Of a stretch of DNA of 12,428 nt, positions 1 to 7,103 are shown in pieces. Each line of letters opens with the position of its first letter. The stretch's first letter is position 1. The stretch is taken from the NCBI GenBank assembly GCA_028707015.1, contig JAQTVP010000031.1:1-12428 (forward strand). Reading direction: 5' to 3'. A program made the position numbers and the translations under genes. The notes beneath the pieces are model-generated. The model was not told where the DNA came from, did not search any database, and worked only from the letters and a program-made list of their open reading frames with translations. The DNA is from Dehalococcoidales bacterium. Its GTDB lineage: Bacteria > Chloroflexota > Dehalococcoidia > Dehalococcoidales > JAQTVP01.

Positions 1-296
1 CTGTTTTACTTGAGCCAATAATGGATATAAAGATAACTGTTCCGAATGATTTTACCGGTCATATCCTGAGTGATCTTAATTCTAAACGAGGTCGGACACA
101 AGGGATGAATCCGGAAGGGGATATGAATATAATTGAAGCTCAAGTACCTCAAACTGAGATTTTGCGTTATGCTATTGACCTCAGGTCAATAACTCAGGGA
201 AGAGGCAGTTATACGGTAGAGTTTAGTCACTATGAGGAAGTACCAGCTCATTTGACTCAGAAAATTATTGATAAAAAGCAAGCCGAGAAAGTTTAG
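1..296 (+). CDS. fusA: Elongation factor G, C-terminal fragment (cut by window start)
   Basis: This is the last ~98 residues of a translational GTPase of the EF-G family, which drives ribosomal translocation (and, with RRF, ribosome recycling) in the cytoplasm. The frame is open to the left edge. It begins VLLEPIMDIKITVP, the usual junction between domains IV and V, and runs through domain V with the signatures LNSKRGR, the DLRSITQGRG loop and the FSHYEEVP motif near the C-terminus. The ATG at 21 is an internal methionine of the LEPIM motif, not the start; the real start lies outside the window. The stop TAG (294-296) sits inside the loop of a terminator hairpin. The GTPase domains are not visible, so it cannot be told whether this is the main EF-G or an EF-G-like paralogue (FusA2 type). 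The family call is secure. Confidence 0.93.
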   Translation, partial: VLLEPIMDIKITVPNDFTGHILSDLNSKRGRTQGMNPEGDMNIIEAQVPQTEILRYAIDLRSITQGRGSYTVEFSHYEEVPAHLTQKIIDKKQAEKV

Positions 297-307
297 CTTT
301 CCCGGCT
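281..307. terminator. Bidirectional intrinsic terminator between fusA and etfA
   Basis: Arms 281-291 (AGCCGAGAAAG) and 297-307 (CTTTCCCGGCT) pair over 11 positions around a 5-base loop. Read on the plus strand there is one A.C mismatch (286/302) and the stem is followed by TTTTTCTTTT. Read on the minus strand the same position is a G.U pair, so the stem is unbroken, and it is followed by TGCTTTTTA. It can therefore end both the fusA transcript and the convergent etfBA transcript. The loop contains the fusA stop codon. Confidence 0.85.
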
Positions 308-347
308 TTTTCTTTTAATTAATTTAAACTTTAAAAGAAGTAAGTAA

Positions 348-1346
348 TTATTTGTCTAAGAGCTCCTTAACTTTGCTGGTGAAGGCAGGCAGTATCTTTT
401 TCCAGTCTCCAACAACACCGTAGTGTGATGCTTTGAAGATATTTGCATCAGGATCTCTATTTATTGCTATTATATTTTTAGAACCGGAGCAGCCACTCAT
501 ATGCTGGCTGGCACCGGAGACAGCTACAGCAATGTAGACATTAGGGCTAACAATTTTACCGGTAAGCCCAACTTGAGAGCTATCTGAAATCCAGCCATTA
601 TCACAAGGAGGTCTTGAGGCTCCTACTGCTCCATTCAATATCTTTGCCAGCTCGCCTAACTGCTTGAAGCCTTCTTCACTGCCGATGCCTCTTCCTCCGG
701 CAACTACTACTTCAGCATCTTCTATTTTGATTCCTTCAACTTCTTCTATTACTTTTTCCAGTACTTTGGTTCTTATAGCGGATGGGTCTAGCCCAGCCTC
801 AATAGTAATGATTTCTCCCTTTCGCGAATCATCTCGTTCCATGGATGACATTGTCTTAGCTCTTACCGTTGCTATCTGTGGGGACGACTCACTGGTAAAG
901 GTAGCCTGAGCATTACCACCATAGACGGATCTGGTTTGCAGCATTAACTTTGATTCAGGGTCAATAGACAGGTCAATACAATCCATAGATACGGCTGTAT
1001 CTAGTCTAAAGGCTAATCTGGGTGCCAAATCTCTACCAAGAGAAGTCTGCCCTAAAAGGATAATTTCTGGCATTACTTCTTTAACTACCTTTTCCATAAC
1101 AGGTGTATAGGAATCGGACTGGTAGTCTTTAAGTAATGGATCATCAACGGTAAATACTTTATCAGCACCAAATGCGATTGCTTCCTGTGCCAGACCATTT
1201 ATATCACTACCTAATATTACGGCATATAGTTCCTGTCCCAGGTCATCAGCCAGTTTCCTGCCGCAACCTAGCAGTTCAGTTGTAATTGCGGCTAACTTTC
1301 CGTCTGTAGACTCACCATAAACCATAACGCCTTTGTAATCAGCCAT
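348..1346 (-). CDS. etfA: Electron transfer flavoprotein alpha subunit
   Basis: This is the FAD-binding subunit of the heterodimeric electron transfer flavoprotein, which passes electrons between acyl-CoA dehydrogenases or similar flavoenzymes and a quinone reductase or ferredoxin-linked partner. The 332 residues match the usual length. The N-terminal ETF domain (about 1-190) is followed by the C-terminal FAD domain, with GGRGIGS (217-223), VGASR (Arg245), VGLTGK (Thr262), SGASQH (His282) and INRDPDANIF (295-304). The Arg, Thr and His correspond to the flavin-contacting residues of human ETF-alpha. The start is firm: an AAGGAGGT Shine-Dalgarno lies 7 bases before ATG. It follows etfB by 87 bases in the same operon and ends facing fusA across a shared terminator. 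No acyl-CoA dehydrogenase or ETF-quinone oxidoreductase gene is next to it, so its partner is unknown. Sequence alone does not let me say whether the complex bifurcates electrons. Confidence 0.95.
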   Translation of the reverse strand: MADYKGVMVYGESTDGKLAAITTELLGCGRKLADDLGQELYAVILGSDINGLAQEAIAFGADKVFTVDDPLLKDYQSDSYTPVMEKVVKEVMPEIILLGQTSLGRDLAPRLAFRLDTAVSMDCIDLSIDPESKLMLQTRSVYGGNAQATFTSESSPQIATVRAKTMSSMERDDSRKGEIITIEAGLDPSAIRTKVLEKVIEEVEGIKIEDAEVVVAGGRGIGSEEGFKQLGELAKILNGAVGASRPPCDNGWISDSSQVGLTGKIVSPNVYIAVAVSGASQHMSGCSGSKNIIAINRDPDANIFKASHYGVVGDWKKILPAFTSKVKELLDK

Positions 1347-1433
1347 AGATTTACCTCCTTAGTTATGCCATAAAAAACTTTATATGATATTCTCTAAAAC
1401 ATTAGTTAGATGTTAGTTTTACCTATTAATAAT

Positions 1434-2234
1434 CTATATTACTTTAGCCTCTCTGAGCTTAAGAGCCAGATTAACTGCTGCTTCTTCCGGGCTTTCTCCC
1501 TCTATAATTTCACATTCACCTTCACGGACCGGTTGGAATAACTTGAGTAACTTGGTGCGCCGCCCGGTGGCACCTAATTTGGATGACTCGCTCTCGATAT
1601 CGGCTGCTTTCCAGACAATTGGTTGTTTCCTTTTAGCTGCCATAATTCCCTTTATGGTGGGATAGCGAGGTTCACCAAATTCATTACTTACTGTTATTAA
1701 AGCAGGGAGAGATACCTCTATTACTTCATATCCGTCAGCGGTTACTCTCTCTATTCTTGCCTTGCCATTAGTGATATCAATTTTTTTAGCTAGAGTTACG
1801 CAGGGTAATCCCAGTATCTCAGCAATACCTGATCCTACTTGTCCTGCATCCCAGTCCGCTGCTTGCCTGCCACAGAAGATAATATCGTATTCACCTATTT
1901 TTTTAATAGCCATAGCCAGAGCGTAGGCTGTTGATAGGCTATCACCATTGACAAAAGCCTCATCTTCTAACAGGATGAGGTCATCGGCGCCCATCGACAG
2001 AGGTTTTTTTACCACATCTCTTAGTAAGTTGATGCCCAGACTAACAGCAGTAATTTTGCCTCCTTGGGCATCTTTAATTTGTAACGCTGCCTCTATGGCA
2101 TTCTCATCAAAGGGGCTAAGTACCGGTGGAATACCTGATGGTGGTACAACTGTGTTATCAGACTGGTTAATCTTGAAACTAGCTGGGGGTGCCTCAGGGT
2201 CAATCACCTGCTTGACGCAAACAACCATATTCAT
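1434..2234 (-). CDS. etfB: Electron transfer flavoprotein beta subunit
   Basis: This is the partner of EtfA. The beta subunit binds AMP in classical ETFs, or a second FAD in bifurcating ones, and carries the loop that recognises dehydrogenases. At 266 residues the length is normal. Visible signatures are VCVKQVIDP at the N-terminus, PFDENAIEAAL (41-51), the nucleotide-binding ADWDAGQVG (126-134; most relatives have DGDT where this has DWDA), the family signature ending SLPALITV (175-182), and EPRYPTIKGIMAAKRK (188-203), the recognition-loop region. There are two close ATG codons. The first (2234) is 10 bases from an AGGAGG Shine-Dalgarno and is preferred over the one at 2228. It is the first gene of the etfB-etfA unit and has a strong promoter candidate at 2295-2324. 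Confidence 0.95.
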   Translation of the reverse strand: MNMVVCVKQVIDPEAPPASFKINQSDNTVVPPSGIPPVLSPFDENAIEAALQIKDAQGGKITAVSLGINLLRDVVKKPLSMGADDLILLEDEAFVNGDSLSTAYALAMAIKKIGEYDIIFCGRQAADWDAGQVGSGIAEILGLPCVTLAKKIDITNGKARIERVTADGYEVIEVSLPALITVSNEFGEPRYPTIKGIMAAKRKQPIVWKAADIESESSKLGATGRRTKLLKLFQPVREGECEIIEGESPEEAAVNLALKLREAKVI

Positions 2235-2294
2235 TACGTCTCTTCCTCCTTATAATTGGGGTTTTTCTGTGATTTTGCGTAGAACTCAGCAAAT

Positions 2295-2324
2295 AATTTA
2301 TCATTTTGAGCGGTTGTGTGTCAA
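2295..2324 (-). promoter_or_regulatory. Promoter of etfBA
   Basis: On the minus strand a perfect -35 TTGACA (2324-2319) is followed by an 18-base spacer and TAAATT (2300-2295). The -10 is extended by TG one base upstream (TGATAAATT). The predicted start is near 2288, giving a leader of roughly 54 bases before etfB. It is read from sequence only, but it matches the sigma-70 consensus well. Confidence 0.6.
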
Positions 2325-2339
2325 GTTAATCGGGTAATA

Positions 2340-2370
2340 CTTATTATGCAATCTTAGTTGGTGATATAAT
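2340..2370 (+). promoter_or_regulatory. Extended -10 promoter of the small membrane protein gene
   Basis: TGATATAAT at 2362-2370 is an extended -10 (TG-n-TATAAT) with a perfect -10 hexamer at 2365-2370. The -35 region around 2340-2347 is poor, as is tolerated by extended -10 promoters. It lies 34 bases before the ATG at 2404 and is divergent from the etfBA promoter. Confidence 0.5.
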
Positions 2371-2403
2371 CCTCTTAATAAAGTAGTTAGGAGGGTTATT
2401 AAT

Positions 2404-2748
2404 ATGTTACGCACTCATAGAGAAATATATAGTCTTATCCTCGCATTTATTATGGCAACTATCCTTCTTCCGCTTACTCCAATTATAATTGACCCTTCAA
2501 ATTGGATATATCCATCCAATACTCCTACAGGTGAAATTATTTTAGGTTACATTGTCTCAATAGTTATTCTAGCAATCGTTGTATTTGCAATAGTTTTTAT
2601 CTTTAAACAAATTCGTGCTATTGATACAAAACTTGAAGATGAAGAAGTGGAAAGACATAAAGAATTACTTAAAGCAGTACAGAATCTAACAGATGAAATA
2701 AGGCAAGATGTAAGTGGAAGGGAAAAAAGAACAACTAAGATTACGTAG
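2404..2748 (+). CDS. Small two-helix membrane protein with cytoplasmic coiled coil, function unknown
   Basis: I do not recognise this 114-residue protein. It has two hydrophobic segments, about residues 8-30 and 45-68, joined by a short loop rich in Pro, Asn and Ser (DPSNWIYPSNTPTGE). A highly charged helical tail (69-104, rich in Lys, Glu, Asp and Leu) has heptad character, and a basic C-terminus follows. Arg/Lys flank both helices on the same side, suggesting that both ends are inside and the loop outside. An AGGAGGG Shine-Dalgarno 8-9 bases before the ATG and an extended -10 promoter support real expression. Over 2401-2700 I count 92 G/C in 300 bases (31%), well below the roughly 45-47% in stretches of etfA and hom. 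It stands alone between divergent etfBA and a convergent CoA-transferase. Possible roles (anchor, transport accessory, signalling partner) are guesses. Confidence 0.8.
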   Translation: MLRTHREIYSLILAFIMATILLPLTPIIIDPSNWIYPSNTPTGEIILGYIVSIVILAIVVFAIVFIFKQIRAIDTKLEDEEVERHKELLKAVQNLTDEIRQDVSGREKRTTKIT

Positions 2749-2821
2749 AACCGGCTAAATGTTTACTGTAAGTGTTTGGGTTATCAATAAGTATTTTTAT
2801 AATTAAATAGGTTATATAAGT

Positions 2822-4015
2822 TTAGATTACTCCCTCTTCCTTTAGCTTATTCAGATACTCATCACTATAACCAAGAAGCTCGCTGTATATTTCTTTATTA
2901 TATTGTCCTATCGACGGAAATGAGCGTTCTATTTTAAGTGGTGTTTCAGACATTTGCAGTGGAGAATTCGTAACTAGAATCTTGTTAGTTCCGTCAGGTG
3001 AGGGTACTTCTGTTAGCATTTCCTGTTCCTTTACCTGAGGGTCATTAGCTACTTCTGTAATATCATGGCAGATACCACAAGGAATAGGGATTTTCTCGGT
3101 AGTAGCAATTATTTCTTCCGCTGTTTGTGAAGCCACCCATTGTTTAACTATGGGATCAATTATATCACGATGTTCCCAGCGAGTGAGGTCATTATGAAAC
3201 CTGGGGTCGTCAATCAAATCTTCCCGGTTGATAAATCGGCAAAATCTCCTCCAGATTGAATTAGTAATTATTGCCAGCATTACCCATTTGCCATCCTTGG
3301 TCTGGTAAAGGTCACAAGGGCCAAGCCAATAACCTCGATTTCCTGCTTGTTGGCGAAGTTTCTTGCCTGTTTCCCATTCTCCAATATAAGGTGCCATATA
3401 GGTAATTGCCGTTTGTAAGAGATCTGTATTAATCATCTGCCCTTGCCCAGTTCTCTGCCGGTGATAAATGGCAGCCAGTACGCCAATAGTAGTAAAACAA
3501 GCTGTACTGTAGTCTACATAGTATATTTGGTCGCGGCTGGGATCACCAGGGAAACCGCTTATTGACATGGAGCCGGAAATTGCCTTGGCGATCATATCAA
3601 AGCCGATGCGGTGACTATACGGACCGGTGGAACCAAAGCCTGATATATGGGCAAAAATTATATCAGGCTTTATTTTCTTGAAATTATCATATGTAATACC
3701 CATCGACTCAGCAGCCTCCGGGCTAAAGTTTTCAATTACTATATCCGTATGTTTTACTAGCTTAGCTAATATCTCTTTAGCTTTATCATTTCTCTCAAAG
3801 TTGAGAGAAATGGCTTTCTTATTGCGGTTTTGATTGACAAAGAGATAGCTATCCTTACTTGGTGATAGAAGACCCATATGCCTGTCTTCTGCTCCGACAG
3901 ACCGTTCTACTCTGATAACTTCGGCCCCAAGGTCGGCAAGAAGCATACCGCAGAAAGGACAAGCGACAAAGCGTCCTAAATCGAGTACTCTAATTCCATC
4001 TAATAATCCAGGCAT
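2822..4015 (-). CDS. Family III CoA-transferase (CaiB/BaiF type)
   Basis: This enzyme moves coenzyme A between carboxylic acids through enzyme-bound acyl intermediates; the family includes formyl-CoA, carnitine and benzylsuccinate CoA-transferases. The 397 residues match the family. Visible signatures are LLDGIRVLDLGRF at the N-terminus, LLADLGAEVIRVE (25-37), the NRNKKAISLNF stretch (63-73), ENFSPEAAESMGI (95-107) and the large-domain segment VDYSTACFTTIGVLAA. In that segment Asp168 aligns with the catalytic aspartate (Asp169) of formyl-CoA transferase. RTGQGQ (188-193) and the C-terminal GQYNKEIYSELLG are also typical. The start has a GAGAGG Shine-Dalgarno 7 bases upstream. It appears to be a single-gene unit. 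The acid substrate cannot be told from sequence. The nearby etfBA operon makes a role in acyl-CoA oxidation or fermentation plausible, but that is inference. Confidence 0.9.
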   Translation of the reverse strand: MPGLLDGIRVLDLGRFVACPFCGMLLADLGAEVIRVERSVGAEDRHMGLLSPSKDSYLFVNQNRNKKAISLNFERNDKAKEILAKLVKHTDIVIENFSPEAAESMGITYDNFKKIKPDIIFAHISGFGSTGPYSHRIGFDMIAKAISGSMSISGFPGDPSRDQIYYVDYSTACFTTIGVLAAIYHRQRTGQGQMINTDLLQTAITYMAPYIGEWETGKKLRQQAGNRGYWLGPCDLYQTKDGKWVMLAIITNSIWRRFCRFINREDLIDDPRFHNDLTRWEHRDIIDPIVKQWVASQTAEEIIATTEKIPIPCGICHDITEVANDPQVKEQEMLTEVPSPDGTNKILVTNSPLQMSETPLKIERSFPSIGQYNKEIYSELLGYSDEYLNKLKEEGVI

Positions 4016-4078
4016 TTTTTAACCTCTCTTTAAAAGTACACTTAGCTCACTAGGATCTTATAATAAAATCTTTATTGT

Positions 4079-4108
4079 AGGTTAAACCGACCATTAAATA
4101 GTTGTCAA
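4079..4108 (-). promoter_or_regulatory. Possible promoter of the CoA-transferase gene
   Basis: A perfect -35 TTGACA (4108-4103, minus strand) is followed after 18 bases by TAACCT (4084-4079). That hexamer keeps only the key T, A and final T of a -10 box. A better TACAAT lies 23 bases from the -35, which is too far. This is a candidate only; it lies about 64 bases from the start codon. Confidence 0.3.
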
Positions 4109-4154
4109 ACCAAGAAAGGAGTATGACTGTTAAACTATAAAGATGGTGTTTTTA

Positions 4155-5018
4155 TTATGTCTGGTGAATTGTATTTGGGGGAAGTTTAAGAGTAATTATC
4201 CGATCTATGCCACTAAGGTCTGGTATGATTTCTATTTCTGCAAGAGGGAATAAGCGGTGCAAAAATGGGATTATTGCTTTTTCTTGTCCCTGTCCAATCT
4301 CTAAGAGTAAATGACCGTCAGGATTAAGTTTGTTCTTTGCCTGTCCGCATAAACGGCGTATTTTATCTAGTCCGTCCGGACCACCATCTAGTGCTAGTAT
4401 TGGTTCAAAAAGTGCTGGATTTATGGTGGATAATTCCGAAAATTTCACATAAGGGAGATTGGCTACTATGAGATCGACGGGTTCGGGTAAGGGGTTGAGC
4501 ATATCACCCTGCAACAGGCAAATCCTGTTTGTTACACTGTATCTTTGGCAGTTAAGTAACGCAACCTCAAGAAGAGCTGGGGCTGATATATCTGTAGCAT
4601 AAATTTTAGCTTCCGGTAAAGACAAAGCCAAACTGATGGCTATCGCTCCGCAGCCGGTACCGATATCAGCTATGATAGGTGTGTTGTATTTTGGGGATAG
4701 AGCGAGAGTTTTTTCTACTAACAATTCACTTTCAGGTCGGGGTATTAGAACATTGGGATTGACATAAAAATCTAGCCCATAGAATTCGCGATGCCCGGTA
4801 ATATAGGCTATGGGTTCACCGTTGAGGCGGCGTTCAAATAGTTGCCAGAAGACTTCCTTTTCGTGTGGCATTAATTCATAATCAAAGTCTAAATAGATTT
4901 GATCCCGACTTTTTTTTAATGTATGCCTGAGTAGCAGTTCGCACTCTAAAGTAGCATCTGCAATGTTATTTGAATTAAGGATGTTGCTTGCCCGACAGAA
5001 AAGTTGTTTTAGGGTCAC
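4155..5018 (-). CDS. prmC: Release factor glutamine N5-methyltransferase
   Basis: PrmC (HemK) uses S-adenosylmethionine to methylate the glutamine of the GGQ motif in release factors, improving termination. The 287 residues show the helical N-terminal domain (1-75), the family signature [20 protein letters not shown] (79-98), the SAM-binding [15 protein letters not shown] (117-131) and the active-site loop IVANLPYV (184-191). The usual tetrapeptide is NPPY; here the second residue is Leu (NLPY, 187-190), while the catalytic Asn and Tyr are kept. The start codon is GTG at 5018, sharing four bases (GTGA) with the prfA stop, so translation is probably coupled. It lies directly downstream of its substrate gene, a common arrangement. 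I see no clear terminator after the stop. Confidence 0.93.
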   Translation of the reverse strand: MTLKQLFCRASNILNSNNIADATLECELLLRHTLKKSRDQIYLDFDYELMPHEKEVFWQLFERRLNGEPIAYITGHREFYGLDFYVNPNVLIPRPESELLVEKTLALSPKYNTPIIADIGTGCGAIAISLALSLPEAKIYATDISAPALLEVALLNCQRYSVTNRICLLQGDMLNPLPEPVDLIVANLPYVKFSELSTINPALFEPILALDGGPDGLDKIRRLCGQAKNKLNPDGHLLLEIGQGQEKAIIPFLHRLFPLAEIEIIPDLSGIDRIITLKLPPNTIHQT

Positions 5019-6085
5019 GTTAATTGTGCCTCCAGTTGTTTTGACTGGTCTTCGGCGGTTAAGGAGTTAATAAGTTCATCAAGGTTTCCCTCTAAGATAC
5101 GCGGTAAGTTGCGGAGGGATAGATTGATACGGTGGTCAGAGAGGCGATCCTGGGGGAAATTATATGTTCGTATCTTTTCAGCGCGGTCGCCGGTACCAAC
5201 CTGAGAACGGCGCTGTTTGGTTATTGCTGCGTCTTGTTTGCGTTGTTCTAAATCCAATAACCGCGCGCGTAATACTGACATTGCCTTAAGCTTGTTTCTT
5301 AATTGTGATCGCTCGTCCTGGCAAATTGTTACTATCCCGGTAGGGAAATGAGTGATACGGACAGCTGTGGCCACTTTATTTACGTTTTGCCCACCCGCCC
5401 CGCCACTGTGAAAGATATCAATTTTCAAGTCATCGGGGTTTATTGACACCTCTACCTCATCTGCCTGGGGAAGTACAGCCACCGTGGCTGTTGAAGTATG
5501 GATTCTGCCAGAAGACTCAGTAGCGGGCACCCGTTGTACCCGGTGAACTCCCATTTCATACTTAAGGCGGCTGAAAGCCCCTTTCCCCTTTACTTCAAAT
5601 ACAATTTCTTTGATAGCACCTATTCCGCTTTCATTGAGATTAACAATATCTATTTCCCAACCTTTTGATTGCGCATACCGGCTGTACATACGGAAAAGGT
5701 CAGCAGCAAATAATCCGGCTTCATCACCACCAGCTCCTGCCCGTATTTCCATGATAATATCTCTATCATCATTACTGTCTTTAGGCAAGAGCGCAACTCT
5801 CAACTCTTGAAATAACTGCTCTAGTTGCGGTTCAAGATTATCTATTTCTTGTTTAGTTAAAGTTATCATATCTTCGTCTGATTCCTCATTGAGCATTGTT
5901 TTTGCTTCCTCTAGTGATTTTGATATGGCTACATATTGTCTATACTTTGTCACTAGATTTTCAATGCTGGCTCTCTCTTTAGCTAATACCTGTAATCGTT
6001 GTAGATCAGATGCTGTTTCGGGCATAGCTATCTGCTGTTCTAAATCAAGGTAGTGTTTCTCAATATTTTTTAATCGGTTTAACAT
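5015..6085 (-). CDS. prfA: Peptide chain release factor 1
   Basis: RF1 recognises UAA and UAG in the ribosomal A site and triggers peptide release. I take the ATG at 6085 as start, giving 356 residues, because GGGAG lies 5 bases upstream; an in-frame TTG at 6103 would add six residues but has no better ribosome site. In the 356-residue numbering, the long N-terminal helical domain is followed by RAGAGGDEA (115-123), the codon-reading PAT tripeptide (187-189, in [14 protein letters not shown]), which marks RF1 rather than RF2, and the catalytic [13 protein letters not shown] with the methylated Gln at 233. The C-terminal RTYNFPQDR and DHRI motifs are typical. It heads the prfA-prmC operon and overlaps prmC by four bases. 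Confidence 0.95.
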   Translation of the reverse strand: MLNRLKNIEKHYLDLEQQIAMPETASDLQRLQVLAKERASIENLVTKYRQYVAISKSLEEAKTMLNEESDEDMITLTKQEIDNLEPQLEQLFQELRVALLPKDSNDDRDIIMEIRAGAGGDEAGLFAADLFRMYSRYAQSKGWEIDIVNLNESGIGAIKEIVFEVKGKGAFSRLKYEMGVHRVQRVPATESSGRIHTSTATVAVLPQADEVEVSINPDDLKIDIFHSGGAGGQNVNKVATAVRITHFPTGIVTICQDERSQLRNKLKAMSVLRARLLDLEQRKQDAAITKQRRSQVGTGDRAEKIRTYNFPQDRLSDHRINLSLRNLPRILEGNLDELINSLTAEDQSKQLEAQLT

Positions 6086-6105
6086 AGTTACTCCCTTAAG
6101 CAAAA

Positions 6106-6134
6106 ATTATATCATAGGCATGAATGGCATTCAA
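6106..6134 (-). promoter_or_regulatory. Promoter of prfA-prmC
   Basis: On the minus strand, TTGAAT (6134-6129) and TATAAT (6111-6106) are separated by exactly 17 bases, with an extended -10 (TGATATAAT). The predicted start near 6099 leaves only about 14 bases before the ATG at 6085, which still accommodates the Shine-Dalgarno. This short leader also argues against the upstream TTG start of prfA. Confidence 0.6.
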
Positions 6135-6215
6135 AGAGCGGTTAGATAATAAGACAGTGTTGCTGGTACGGATTTTATTTACATAATTTTTTATATCTAG
6201 TTATTACGAAAAGAT

Positions 6216-6245
6216 TTGGACAAGCAATTGTGATAAAGGTATTAT
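6216..6245 (+). promoter_or_regulatory. Possible promoter of the DUF364 gene
   Basis: TTGGAC (6216-6221) and TATTAT (6240-6245, five of six consensus bases) are 18 bases apart. The predicted start is about 38 bases before the ATG at 6290. The -35 box is weak. Confidence 0.35.
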
Positions 6246-6289
6246 TAGAGAGATATTAGTCATGGTTTTATCAGGAGCAGACATTTAGT

Positions 6290-7021
6290 ATGGAAATAAA
6301 AATTGTTGATGATTTAATAACCACAATAAAAAGTGAAATGCTGGTAAAGGATGTGCGCCAGGGTCCTTTTCAAACGGCGGTACTTACCGATAAATGTGGG
6401 CTGGCATCAACCCCCTATAGTTATACTTATCGTCATGGTGATTTGCCGGTGAAGGAAGCTGGCAACTTAATTGGCAAGAGGGCTCTAGAAGCCGTAAAGA
6501 TGGTCTATTCATCCAGTCAATTTGTGGCAGCAATCGGTATGGCAATGATTAATTCTCTTATTGAAATTCCTGAGGAAAGTTGTGTTCATCTGAATGCTGG
6601 TGATCTTCTTGCTGAACAGGGTAAAAACAGGAAAGTAGCTCTGGTAGGGCATTTTCCTTTCGTTCCTAAATTACGCCGGATAGTAAAAGAGTTATGGGTT
6701 ATTGAGCAAAATCTACAGGAAGGAGACCTTACCGAAGATAAGGCGGGAATATTCCTTCCCCAGGCTGAAGTTATTGGCATTACAGGTAGTGCCTTTACTA
6801 ATCATACCATTGATTATTTAATTGGCCTTTGCCGTCCTGAAGCCTATGTTATTGTTCTGGGCCCCACTACACCATTGTCTCCGATTCTTTTTAATTATGG
6901 AGTTAATGCTGTTTCAGGTACAATGGTAGTTAATCCGGAAGCGGTGCTCCGCTGTGTTAGCCAGGGGGCAACTTTTCGGCAGATTGAAGGTATCCAAATG
7001 TTGACCATAAAGCGAGATTAA
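6290..7021 (+). CDS. DUF364/DUF4213 Rossmann-like protein (putative heavy-metal chelation family)
   Basis: The 243-residue protein matches in pattern the DUF4213 (N-terminal, about 5-95) plus DUF364 (C-terminal, about 100-235) family, annotated as putative heavy-metal chelation. A structure is known for the Desulfitobacterium member Dhaf_4260, with an enolase-N-like domain and a Rossmann-like domain. Family landmarks are VGHFPFVPKLR (119-129), VIEQNLQEGDL (137-147), AEVIGITGSAFTNHTID (159-175) and GPTTPLSP then GVNAVSGTMVVNPE (191-217). The biochemical role is not established. Relatives often sit near metal-cofactor genes, and here mobB follows 82 bases downstream on the same strand, so a role in molybdenum/tungsten or other metal handling is a reasonable inference. 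The start ATG has AGGAG 12 bases upstream, a rather long spacing. No signal peptide is seen, so it is probably cytoplasmic. Confidence 0.82.
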   Translation: MEIKIVDDLITTIKSEMLVKDVRQGPFQTAVLTDKCGLASTPYSYTYRHGDLPVKEAGNLIGKRALEAVKMVYSSSQFVAAIGMAMINSLIEIPEESCVHLNAGDLLAEQGKNRKVALVGHFPFVPKLRRIVKELWVIEQNLQEGDLTEDKAGIFLPQAEVIGITGSAFTNHTIDYLIGLCRPEAYVIVLGPTTPLSPILFNYGVNAVSGTMVVNPEAVLRCVSQGATFRQIEGIQMLTIKRD

Positions 7022-7052
7022 TATTAAAATAAATGGATAAATATTTGGCATA

Positions 7053-7065
7053 GCTAACGGTTAGC
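7053..7065. repeat. Perfect short palindrome before mobB
   Basis: GCTAAC-G-GTTAGC is an inverted repeat with a one-base centre in the 82-base gap between the DUF364 gene and mobB. No T-tract follows on either strand, so it is not a normal terminator. A TTGGCA at 7045-7050 just before it could be a -35 box with the palindrome in the spacer, but the matching -10 is weak (TAGCAA). It may be a small operator. Confidence 0.35.
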
Positions 7066-7103
7066 GATAGCAAAATAAAAGCCATAAAGGGAGAGAGAAA
7101 AGG

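Noticed and set aside
664..909. Plus-strand open frame of 81 codons inside etfA
   Set aside because: It lies wholly antisense to a secure gene, is Ser/Pro-rich from complementary codons and lacks a ribosome site.
1398..1414. AACAT/ATGTT inverted repeat between etfB and etfA
   Set aside because: The stem is only 5 bp of mostly A/T; it is too weak to call an attenuator or processing site.
1948..2337. Plus-strand open frame of 129 codons over etfB and its upstream region
   Set aside because: It is mostly antisense to etfB, has no recognisable domain, and runs through the etfBA promoter.
4123..4140. AGGAG followed directly by ATG on the plus strand in the prmC/CoA-transferase gap
   Set aside because: The spacing is too short for a ribosome site and the frame stops after five codons.
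6262..6288. Eight-codon reading frame MVLSGADI just before the DUF364 gene
   Set aside because: It ends one base before the ATG at 6290, which recalls a leader peptide, but it has no clear ribosome site and no regulatory codons; short frames like this arise by chance.
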